From: Cladosporium sp. IMV 00045
Taxonomy: Eukaryota; Ascomycota; Dothideomycetes; Cladosporiales; Cladosporiaceae
NCBI GenBank assembly: GCA_001931905.2
Contig: MSJI02000338.1
Coordinates: 1 to 64,000 of the forward strand
Direction: 5' to 3'
Length of the DNA: 64,000 nucleotides
Shown: one piece after another, positions 39,627 through 49,700 of the stretch
Position numbering within the stretch: position 1 is the stretch's first letter
How the letters are laid out: each line of letters opens with the position of its first letter
Position numbers and translations under genes: made by a program
The notes under the pieces: model-generated
The model's database searches: none
What the model was told of the DNA's origin: nothing
The model's input: the letters and a program-made list of their open reading frames with translations, nothing else

Positions 39627-40408
39627 CGCTGGTGTTTGAAAATCTCCTTGTTTGTTGGCCATCCAGAAGTACACGTCCTAGGAAGCAGGCCTGTGGGACA
39701 CCTTCGTGCTCTGGCCTTGAACTCTTGTCATCTTCTTGCAAGATGGCTATCATACATCTCATGACACATACGTAACGATATTTACGCACCTTATGACCAA
39801 AGCAATGATCAGAACTTGTCATTGAATCCTCGACCCTCCTATCCTTAGCTCATCTCATCCGGTTTCACGTACAATCTTAGTCACAAACAGTAACATCATG
39901 CCAAGGTCAACACGTATCGTGACACGGCAACGAACAACACGCTTCTCTCTCGCAGCAATGGCCTGAATACGTAGGTATCGTCATCGCGGCTCCACTGTAC
40001 AATCAAAACGCCATCCATCACTTGATCATGCCCAAATTGCTGACGCGAAGTTGTGCCTGAGCCGTTTCATCTACGCCCCGCTCAAACTGCCAGAAGTCGC
40101 CAGAACAGCAACTTCGTTGCTCGCTTCTTTGCGGACTCCACAGCTCCCACTTTCACATACAACAATGACGTCGGAGGTCAAAGCTCCCCTCACTGCATCA
40201 TCCCACCTTGCTCTGCACACGTGCACGCGACCTCTCCCTCTTCTTGCTGGATAAAGCTGTTCTTGTTCATTGACATCTACCTTACTCTCTTCCTCCAATA
40301 CTCCAATCAACTCAAACACTCAGACAAACTTCATTACACCTCACGACCACCAACACCACTCTCACACAACCAACTTGACTTCCCCACCTCCACCAAAACA
40401 CCATCAAC
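39627..40408. other. Intergenic
   Basis: Promoter and leader of the Rtc3-like gene. The last 150 bases before the ATG are C/A-rich (CCACCTCCACCAAAACACC), as common in strongly expressed fungal genes. Nothing else recognised. Confidence 0.45.
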
Positions 40409-40917
40409 ATGCGCGGAAACGCTACCCAGATCAAGGTCCACTACAAGGGCAACGAGGACGACTTTGTCATCTTCGCCGACAGCGTCCAGGCCATCAACGA
40501 CTGGAAGAAGGACAAGAGCGTGCCCCTCGCCCAGGTCGTCAGCGGCTTCAAGGTCTTCGTCACGCACAAGTAAGCTGCCCTTCCTCACTTCCAAATGGAC
40601 TATGAATGGGGGTCCCGGCAGAGTTACAGCATGACTAACACCCCTTCCTTCACAGGCAAGGCAACCAGGGCGTGCTCGACGGCGCTTCCAAGGGCCAGCT
40701 CGAAGCCGAGTTCGGCACTTCCAAGGACGACGAGGTAGTCGCCAAGCTCCTCGAGCAGGGCACCGTTGTCGAGAGTGAGGTAAGTCACGACTTGACTTCT
40801 CCATTCACTCACCACTCAGCGTGGCTATCATTGAGCCTCACGCTGACTCCTCCCCAACAGAACTCCGGCCGTGACGGCGTCAAGAACATCAGCGCCGGCG
40901 GCACCGTCGCTCACTAA
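40409..40917 (+). CDS. RTC3: Rtc3-like protein (SBDS N-terminal domain only)
   Basis: Three exons, 40409..40569, 40656..40779 and 40861..40917, 113 residues; introns of 86 and 81 bp with GT-AG ends. The assembled protein starts RGNATQIKVHYKGNEDDFVI, then continues to NDWKKDKSVPLAQVVSGFKV, FVTHKQGNQGVLDGASKGQL, and ends with a short flexible tail after EQGTVVESE. This is the single SBDS/Sdo1 N-terminal (FYSH) fold, as in yeast Rtc3/Hgi1 (about 111 residues). Unlike Sdo1 it lacks the two C-terminal domains. Yeast Rtc3 is linked to RNA metabolism and stress; the exact molecular role is uncertain. The strong codon bias (nearly all C-ending codons) and C/A-rich leader suggest high expression. Confidence 0.88.
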
Positions 40918-42376
40918 ACACCCTAACACCACGAATGTTTAATCACGACTGAGAAAGGGAAGACAAAAGTTACTTCCCCTACGATAGACGACTATCTTGA
41001 AGCCCGCACTCGCGTGAGCTCTTTCTTTGAAAAGGCCAAAGGGGTGGGCTTAGCATTTGATGCAGGCAAGAAAAGCCAAAGAAAACAAAACAAAAACGAT
41101 AGTCAGACACGGCGTGTAATACCGCCCATGATCTGTGAAGACTTACGGAAGGCATGTGACGTCGCTTTGACTCTCATGGTTCTTGAGAAATCTTGACATG
41201 GGGAAAGGGTGTTGTTGCATTTGGGCTTCCTCAAGGTCAATTTTACCAGATAGGAAAATAATCCAGAACCCCGAAATTCATCAAGAGCTCATATCACGAA
41301 TGATCCCACGAATACTCCCTCATGAGTGCCGTTTTCGCTCCTCAGTATCATCAAAACCGTTCTGTCAAGTAGAGACCTCTGAAGCACAACACGAGCAAGG
41401 ACCGCCCTTGCATGAGCTGAAGTGCTCCTCACGAGCCCACTTCGGAGAGGACCGACATGCGTACACGTACCTTGTGGACAAGTCTACGCCAGTGTTGTCT
41501 ACAATGACTAGACATGGAAAGGTTGGAAAGATCTCTGAGAACGCTAGCCGGCACTGGCGATGTGTTGATGTTGGCATTGAGACATACACCGGGACTGAGG
41601 ATACGATCGAGACATGCTGCATTGGATGCTGGTATTGTTCATTTCTGGTAGGATTCTGTTATTTCTGTTATGATATGGGATAGGGAGAAGGTGAGCGATC
41701 TGACAGACCAAGTGTCTCTCGCAGTCAATTGGTATTTTGTATGTTGAAGCGTTGGACAAATTACCTCCATTCCCCAAAAAAGTTATTATATATATATTCA
41801 TCTGTTCCCCCAGCGAAAGGGGCCATGTCCACTCGATGGGTCTCTGCCATGTGAGGTTCTCAGACTCCACCCTCGCATTTGCCTTTTCCGCCTCGCGACA
41901 CAACCAATTCTTCCGACATGTGGCATGAGCGCTCAGTCAAAGAAACCTCCCGGCAAGCCTAATGATATCCCCCGGGCCTTATCGTTTTTGATGTCGACGA
42001 AGTAGGCCGTAGGTGCGTGGTAAATTGTGGAGATGCGGGTTTTTGGCATTTCCATGCACTCAGACGTATGCAGTAAGGGATGTTTTTCGATTTAATGTCT
42101 ACCATCGCCCGATTCTACTACTTCCACGAAAGGAGATCATGAAACTCCAGCAATAATCTTGGAAAAACGTGGCAGAGGCAATATAACCGATCGGATGTCC
42201 ATCTCCGACCTCGCCGTCTGTGCTGCTGATGTGATCGGATTCGTTTCCTACATGACATCACCAGCCATCGAGAGTTGATTGATCTCCGGCGGCTTCTCAA
42301 AGTCTACCACTTGCTCTAGGCTCAACCGTCCTTTCTCTCCGTTCATTGTACAACACCACTGCTCATCTACACAATC
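40918..42376. other. Intergenic
   Basis: About 1.46 kb between plus-strand genes. Contains the Rtc3 3' UTR and MCR1 promoter. A frame at 41183-41683 has no family signature. An AT-rich stretch (TTATTATATATATATTC near 41781-41797) is noted but far from the next start. No RNA gene seen. Confidence 0.45.
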
Positions 42377-43472
42377 ATGTTTGCTTCAAAGGTTTTCCGC
42401 CCGGCGCAGCAGCTGTCCAAGGTACGTTCTCAGGTCTTCAGATCACACCTCAATGGCTTTGCGCCAGCACCATAGTCCAATCACTGACAAATCACCTTCG
42501 CAGCACGTCCGTCACTACGCGTCTGAGGCGCCCAAGGCTGCTGGCGGCAATGGCTTGATGTACGGTGCTATTGGCGCCGCTGCCCTCGGAGGAGGATACT
42601 GGTACACTGCTGGTCGTCAGCCGCAGGCTGACGCTCCTCCCTCTCGCGCCGAGGAGGCCAACGTCCCCGGCCAGGCTGGCGACCGCGCCGTCAAGTGCTT
42701 CACTGGCGGCGACCAGGGCTTCATCAAGCTCCCTCTCGACTCTGTGGAGGTCATCAACCATAACACCAAGAAGCTGCGCTTCAAGCTGAACGACGAGGAT
42801 GCCGTTTCTGGCCTCAATGTCGCCAGCGCGCTCATCACCAAGTACAAGGGCCCTGAGATGCAGAAGCCCGCCATCCGTCCTTACACTCCCGTTTCCGACG
42901 AGGACGCCAAGGGTTACCTCGACTTCGTTGTCAAGAAGTACCCCGGTGGCATTATGTCTGAGCACATGCACAACATGGCCGTCGGCCAGCAACTCGAGAT
43001 GAAGGGCCCGATTCCCAAGTACCCTTGGGAGGCCAACAAGCACGACCACATCGCCCTGATTGCCGGCGGTACCGGTATCACTCCTATGTACCAGCTCGCG
43101 CGCGCCATCTTCAAGAACCCCGAGGACAAGACCAAGGTCACCCTCGTCTTCGGCAACGTCACCGAGCAGGACATCCTCCTCAAGCAAGAGTTCGAGGAGC
43201 TCGAGAACAAGTACCCCAACCGTTTCCGCGCCTTCTACGTCCTCGACCAGCCCCCCAAGGACTGGCCCCAGGGCAAGGGCTTCATCACCAAGGAGCTCCT
43301 GAAGACCGTCATCCCCGCGCCCAACGAGAAGGACGTCAAGGTCTTCGTCTGCGGCCCCCCTGGTCTGTACAAGGCCATCTCTGGCAACAAGAACAGCCCC
43401 TCCGACCAGGGTGAGCTGTCTGGTTACCTCGCTGAGCTCGGCTACAGCAAGGACCAGGTCTTCAAGTTCTAG
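42377..43472 (+). CDS. MCR1: NADH-cytochrome b5 reductase 2 (mitochondrial)
   Basis: Two exons, 42377..42421 and 42504..43472, 337 residues; 82-bp intron (GTACGT...TTCGCAG). The N-terminus ([20 protein letters not shown]) is a mitochondrial presequence, followed by a short membrane span at about 31-49 ([18 protein letters not shown]). The FAD-binding domain carries RPYTPVS at 140-146 and the GGIMSEHMH segment. The NADH-binding domain has GGTGITPM at 203-210 and CGPPGLY near the C-terminus, which ends in the usual VFKF. Mcr1 passes electrons from NADH to cytochrome b5 or to other acceptors (for example sterol and antioxidant pathways) at the outer membrane or intermembrane space. Strong codon bias suggests abundant expression. 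Length fits the family. Confidence 0.95.
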
Positions 43473-43930
43473 ATGTATGATTAGACCTAGCTGTACAGTA
43501 GAATAGAGAACCATGCAAAATGCAACGATTTAGTTTGTTTCGAAACTTGCGAATTTTAAAGTGTTCGGGCTATGATCGAACAATTCGAGGCGTATTTTTG
43601 GTCAAGATTGACATACAGAAGGGACATAAAGGACATGAATATATACACAATTCAGAACATCAAGCATTGCTCCGCCAATTACCAAACACATTCCACTCAA
43701 AACACCTCCACATCCCGCCCACTTGGGCAAAAAGATCGAGAGAGTGACGCATGTCAGCGAGCTTCACAGCGGCCTTACCGCGGTCGAACAACGCAGCAGC
43801 TTTCCCAAACTCTATTCCCATCGAGCTCTCTCTTGACGTTTCTAGCCGACATCACTTTACCTCTTCTTTCACTTGCATTCGCAAAACAAACAAACAAATC
43901 CCCAAGAAAACAATTTCAACAACCGCAAAA
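43473..43930. other. Intergenic
   Basis: Spacer between MCR1 and the ABM-fold gene; leader shows repeated CAAACAAAC. No gene recognised. Confidence 0.45.
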
Positions 43931-44502
43931 ATGGTCTACACCCTCGTCGTCCACCTCTACGCCAAAGACGATGCCGAGAGCATCCAGAAGCTCGTGGCCA
44001 AGCTCCAGGAGGCCAGCCAGGTCTACAGCAATGACAAGGAGACTCTTGGTTGGTATGTGATATCGACGACTGCAGTCGAAATTGCAGAGCGTGCCCTGTG
44101 AAATGGAGATTTTGGAGCTAGATATTGAAGACTGACAATCACTCCCAGGTTCGTGATGCAGGACCACAAGGACCCGCGCGCCTTCACCATCGTCGAGCGC
44201 TACGTTAATGAGGGCAGCCAGAAGTGAGTTCCCTCAAAACTCCTTACTTCAATCCGCGGAATCCACCAGCTTCAGACGTGGCGAGTCGTCCATCAAAAGC
44301 GTCCCCAAAGCTAACCAACTCCCCACTCTCAAGGTACCACCTCGAGAACCCGTACTGGCAGACCTTCGACAAGTACGTGATCCCCTTGCTCGCCAAGGAC
44401 ATGGACCTGCGCCGCCTCAACGAGCTCGACACCGCCGAGCAGGTGCGCGTCGAGCAGGACGCCGAGCTCTGGGAGAAGGTCAAGAAGCACCAGACTTACT
44501 AG
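43931..44502 (+). CDS. Antibiotic-biosynthesis-monooxygenase (ABM) fold protein
   Basis: Three exons, 43931..44052, 44149..44223 and 44334..44502, 121 residues; introns of 96 and 110 bp, slightly longer than most here, both GT-AG. The assembled protein (VYTLVVHLYAKDDAES, then ETLGWFVMQDHKDPRAFTIV, ERYVNEGSQKYHLENPYWQT) has the beta-alpha-beta pattern of the dimeric alpha/beta-barrel ABM domain, with 'W.V..D..DP..F.IVERY' and 'H..NPYW..F' as its core. Proteins of this fold include cofactor-independent monooxygenases and many small enzymes of unknown substrate. No nearby biosynthetic cluster exists. The C-terminus is a charged helix (EQVRVEQDAELWEKVKKHQ). Strong codon bias (C-ending) implies good expression. 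Confidence 0.85.
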
Positions 44503-44937
44503 ATGGATTCCCGATTTACGAATTTCGTGAGATGAGAAAGAAAATGTGACGTGTTTATTGTGAGCTGGAATGAGAAAAGCGAACGTTTACACGGCTGTGT
44601 TGAGACATTTTGTTCAGTTGATCGTGTCTTGGGCTTCAAATTTTCATTGTTCGTTTTGTTGTAGGTACTGTTTTTCCAATTTTCCTCGTTTGTCCCACTA
44701 GGTCACCGCTCGGATTGGCCTCAGCAGATTGCTTAGCTGGAACAAAAGCCTCTCCGGTCGCCATGTTCGGACAGAAGAGTTCGCTGAGGAAACCTGCATG
44801 GATGAAGTTGAGTATCCAACAGGAGACCAAGCAAACGAAGCAACATCAATTCACGCATGGGAAACGGGAAACCATCAATGTCGTTATTTACTGGAACCCC
44901 GTCAGCAACACCGCACTCGCTTACAAAAACCCGAGCA
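44503..44937. other. Intergenic between convergent genes
   Basis: Holds the 3' UTRs of the ABM-fold gene and the endoglucanase. Open stretches on both strands have no family signature. Confidence 0.45.
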
Positions 44938-45775
44938 TCATAAACGTACAGAAGAGTCATCAGAGCGAACGCAGCCCGTCTTATCGGTAATCTCCTTCGG
45001 GCAAGAGACCTTCTTCCAGTCGACGTCCGGGTTGTCCGCGCCCTCGAACCAGTCGCCGAAGCGGAACTCGCAGCCATCCTGCAGCGCGGACGGCAGCTCG
45101 TTGCAAGTGTCGCTGCTCAGACCGCCGTACTGCGCGCCCCAGCCGGAGGCCGGAGCGCCCCATTGCTTGGTGCAGGCGTTGAACTGACCAACACCGCCAC
45201 CCGGGATGGCGAGGTCGAATTGGCCTTCGCCGACGTCGTCGCCGGTATTCGTCGCTTGCACGATCATTTTCTTGCCGGAGATGGAGGTGGATGTGAAAGT
45301 GAGCCTGCGTCGATATCAGCAACTGGTTGTTTTCCGCTTGGTTGGCTCTTCAACTTACTCGTAGCAAGAGCAGCAGGTGTCAGACTCAGCGCCACCGGCG
45401 GAAACGGCAGCGAAGCCGTAGGCGGTGTTTTCGTCGACGACCCATGGGCTCTGGTCAGAGCACATGTGAGCGTCGCCGCCCTCGCAGGCGGAAGCCTCGT
45501 TGAAGTCCGACAGTGGCGAGTCATCCTTTGAGCAAATCGCAACAGGGTTGGAAACGTCGGCCTTGTCGGGCCAGGAGCAGGAACCCTTGCAGCAGTCCCT
45601 TTGATGGTTTTTAGTGGCTGATCATATTCTCTTCTTTTTGACAACGACAAAGCAAAAGGCAAGCTCACCAGTAGCGAGTAGTGTGGCCAGATCCAGAAGT
45701 AGCCTGAGCACTAGCAACGGAGGCGATGCCGGTAGCGAGCGCCAGAAGAGCGACGTTCTTGATGGAGGAAGACAT
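44938..45775 (-). CDS. GH45 endo-beta-1,4-glucanase (secreted)
   Basis: Three exons, complement(44938..45304, 45359..45598, 45669..45775), 237 residues; introns 54 and 70 bp (GT-AG). A signal peptide ends near residue 23 (ATGIASVASAQA). The GH45 signature HTTRYWDCCKGSCSW places the catalytic nucleophile/base Asp37. The second catalytic segment is GEGQFDLAIPGGGVGQFN with Asp146. Later parts (SALQDGCEFRFGDWFEGADN, TGCVRSDD) match the barrel end of Humicola-type Cel45. About fourteen cysteines fit the disulfide-rich fold. No cellulose-binding module is attached. The enzyme cleaves amorphous cellulose or related beta-glucans outside the cell, so it is a plant-cell-wall enzyme. Where the Humicola enzyme has, as I remember it, a His two residues before the catalytic acid, this one has Gln144. 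Confidence 0.92.
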
Positions 45776-46769
45776 ATTGTAACGGTCGAAAGATTGAATA
45801 TTCAATAGTGGTAACAAAGCTTTCTCAGTGGAGGTGAGTAGCGAGGAATAAGGCTGTTGGCGAGAACATCCTGCTATATGTATCCCAAACACCCCAGCAC
45901 CAACAGTGAACTCAAAAGATTCTCCGGCGTCACAGAAAGAAGCCATACCATGGTATCACCCATATAAAGCCCCGGTCGTTCATCTACCAGATACAGATCG
46001 AAAACGCTTGTTTCTCCACGTGGAAACGGCAGTAAGCAATTGGGTCTGGCCAGAGTCGAGAAGAACGTGAGAAGTCACAACAGAAGTAGTGTGGAAAGCA
46101 TTTTCGAGACGATATCCTTGGAGATGACGAAATGTGGAGGCTTTTCATGAGACGGCGTTGTTTCATGTTTGATTGAGCCAGCGGAGCTTCGTGCGGATGT
46201 TTTTGGTATTTTAGCCGGCTTGGGAGGATGTGGGATGCTGGAATCGGTTGAGACGGCATCTTGTGTAGCGAAATGACATAGACGGGGTGTTTGAAGATGA
46301 GTATGCCCTTTTTGGAGTGTTCCTCTACGAAAATCAAGTTTCCGGTGGCACAAAAAGTTGCTTTGATTAATGAAAAGGTACCTACATACCCTTTCTCAAA
46401 CTTGAAACTTTGGTGAACGTTCACAACATGCAGCATCAAGAGACCTGAAACAAGGTAAGGTATGATTGCGCTCTAATGCTCCCGAAACGCAGCTTCTATT
46501 CAGTCGAATCACTTTTATCGAACAACACATGTATCAACAAGGTATGGAACCAAGCTTTAAGGCTGATCGCTTGAGCATGTTTAATATATTAGAAGTCGAT
46601 TAGGGCACGGAGGCGACCCAGCTGAATTCATACACGTTCAAATTGAGCACAAGCGGATACTGCCAGTCTTCAACATTGTCAACTATAAGTGAAGATGAAG
46701 TTACAACAATAGACACATGGTTACTCAAGGGTATCTCTCATGCAAGAAGAAATCATGACAAGCCGTAAT
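45776..46769. other. Intergenic: endoglucanase promoter and downstream gene 3' UTR
   Basis: About 1 kb. A TATA-like element on the minus strand (TTTATATGGG, about 45959-45968) lies roughly 185 bases before the endoglucanase start. A minus-strand frame at 45984-46439 has no recognisable signature. Nothing else. Confidence 0.45.
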
Positions 46770-49700
46770 TTAAGCACCTTTCTGGTCCTTCAGACTCTCC
46801 TCCATAGCCTTCCTCAACTCCTCGTCATCGTCGTCGTTGTCTTCCCGACGCGCACTGCCAGCGCCAGCGCTGGCCGAATCTTTACCTCTCCCACCCTGAT
46901 GCTGCTGTTCGAGCATGCTCTGCTTCTTAACATACTCCATGACAATCCTCTCCTCGTCCTGCTCCTGCTGGCTCTTCTCACCCTTCCCGGCGCCAGACTG
47001 CTCGAACTCCTCCCTGGTGGTTCCGCCCAGGTGACCTTTATCGCGAGAAGCAGCTGAACTACTCTCGCCGGCATTCGAGGCTGCTAGTCGGGACTCTTCC
47101 AATGCCTGCTGGTACTCTGCATCATTATCGTCATCTTCATCGTACTGACGACGTTGCTCTTTGAGGCTGTTGGCCAGCGCCTGCTCGAGCTCGTAGTCCT
47201 GCCCATCTTCTGCGCCTCCGCTTTGGTCGGCACCCTGCTCGCTCGCTGCCATCGCTTTACGCAACGCTTCCGAGTCATTGTCCTGAGGCTTCGCAGTACC
47301 TCGATTGCGTGCAAGTTCTGCCATCGACACGCGAATAGCACGCTCAATAGCAGCATCTTCTTCGGGATTGCCCCTCGAGGTCTGTCTGATCGATTCACGA
47401 ATCGCATCTTCGAGCGCATCCTGGTCCTGGCCGGTTGGTGGAGCTTGTTGCGTGTTTGAAGCTTGAGTACTGCTGCTGGCCGAGTTGTCCTTCTTGCCGA
47501 AGCATTCCATCCTCTTGCGCCGAGCGTCCTCGAAGATCTGCTTGACAACATTATCGGGATCTTTCTTCTTCTTGAGCTCCCGCTCGACGAAATGCCACCT
47601 TTGCACCACATCCGACCTTTCCTCGGCTGACGCGCCATTCCATTCTTCATAGCCCTGCGCCGTCCTCGCAGCAATAATGTAGTTCTGCACACTAGACCCC
47701 ATGGCCTTTTGCATCTCCTTGTACACGCCCTGCATAGTGTATCCGGGGATACCGAAGACAGCGGCACCGGGCTTGAGCGCAATGCCACCGATTCCCTTGC
47801 CAATGCCTTTGATGAACCCTGCCGCACCTTCCTTCTGCGCGCCTTTCATGGGCTGCGTGACGAGGCCAGTGATGCCATCGTACATGCCGTAGCCGAACTC
47901 CTTGCCTGCGGCTCTGATGCCGCTCTTGAAATCCGTCACTTTCTCTGGCTTACGAACGGATTCATCGCCGTACAGTTTCGGTGCGTTGCGGAATCCCTTG
48001 GAGAGATTCATAGTGAAGTCCATAGGCGATTTGAAGCCAGCGCCCACAATGCGTTGCACGCCTTCTCCAGTGCCCATTGCGGTCTCGAGGAATTTCTTTG
48101 CGTCTTTCGGAGGTTTCTGCTGTTGCTCCGGTGCGCGGCCCTGGTTGCTGCGTGAGCGTGAGCGTGAGCCACTGTCCTCTGGCTTTAGGGAGCCGCCTGT
48201 AGAGGAAGATCTGCCGCCTGGTGACATCGGCAGTCTGGACATGGATTCTTGAAGGTTGAATGATGACCCGCTGCGGCTGCCCGAAGGAGTGGATTCCTCC
48301 TTTAATGTTCCCTTCTCAGTCAAAGAATCTGTCTCTCCGAGCTTCTCTTGATGAGCCTCATCGGCCGCGGAAGCTTGTTCGTCTTCTTTGGTGGGCTTGG
48401 GCTTCTTTTTGGCAGCATCGGGGTGGATCTTCAGTGCCTTGAGCGTCTGGATGGGCATGTCTGCGAAGCCCATCATCATAGTACTCGCAGTGCCGATGAT
48501 CGATGTAGCGCCACCTGTGATAGGATCCAAAGGCCCATCGTCAGTCTCAAATTCGCGGCCACGGAAGAGTTTCAGCTCGTTGAAATCGAGCAAGCCTTCG
48601 TTGGCTAGAGTGCAAGCGGCCATTGCGCTCAATCGGATATCAGTCCGTTTGATGCTCCAGACTGCTGCACGCGAAGGCGCTAGTGTACAACGTAGGGTGT
48701 CCACGTCAAGGAATTGATGGAAGCTCTGAGCACCAATATCCGAGCCGCGCTCTTTTGCGATCTTCGCTGCGAGTTCTTGCGCTCTATCCTGACTTTCCTG
48801 CTTGAGGCAGACATTGATGCCTTCAGCGAGATTCTCTGCTGTCAGCTTTTTGTGAGGAATCGGCTCAGGACCAGCTCCAGCTCGAGCAACCATGGAGCCC
48901 CAGAAAGGCTGATCACCGAAGAAAGGTACGACGAGTGTGGGTCTGCCGGCAGTGATGCCAGCAGCAGTCGTACCAGCGCCACCATGATGGACCACCGCAG
49001 CGACATGCTTGAACAACCAGTCGTGAGGGACATTTCCCAGCATGAACACATTGTCAGGTTTGCCAAGTTCGTCCGCACCCATGCCGCCCCAGCCTTTTGA
49101 GACAAGTGCGCGTTGGCCAGTCTTCTCAACTGCCTCGAAGAGCTTCTTGGTCATCGCATTGGGATCATCAAGCACGATCGACCCGAAGCCGATATAGACG
49201 GGCGGCGGCCCAGCATCGAGGAAAGCCTTGAGGTCTGGATCAGGCGTATAGTCCGTGGCGAGATTGAGGAAGTAGAATCCCGAGATGGAGATGTGATTGC
49301 CCCAGTCCTTGGGTTTTGGGATCAAGGCCGGCGACCAGCAGTACGTATGCGGCACACGCATGCGCTGAAGCATACCAGGTGCTCTCATCAGGCTTATCTC
49401 GTCCAGGCCCAGGACTTTGGTGCGGAATCGGTTGATCAAATCACCCAGGCCTTGCCACGTCATCATCTCGACCAACACATAAGAAATGTAATTGGTCAAG
49501 TTCTTGTCGGCGTTGGATGACTGAATGTTTGCCAGTGGATGTGGGAAGGCTTGTGTTGGCGAATAGGGCATGGTGAACATGATGTGAAGAGGTATGCCCA
49601 GTTTCTCAGCGACGTGTACGTGGGCAAAACTGGGCGGGTTGGCAATGATGGCGTCTGCAACGAACGGTTTCGAAGCTGGGTCGCCATGGGTGGTCTCTTT

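Noticed and set aside
41183..41683. 166-codon plus-strand frame between Rtc3 and MCR1
   Set aside because: No recognisable domain, irregular composition, no splice partner; probably chance.
42492..43514. 340-codon antisense frame over MCR1
   Set aside because: Leu/Val/Asp/Glu-rich shadow of a codon-biased coding region; no signature.
45984..46439. 151-codon minus-strand frame between endoglucanase and glycosyltransferase
   Set aside because: No signal or motif; composition like non-coding DNA.
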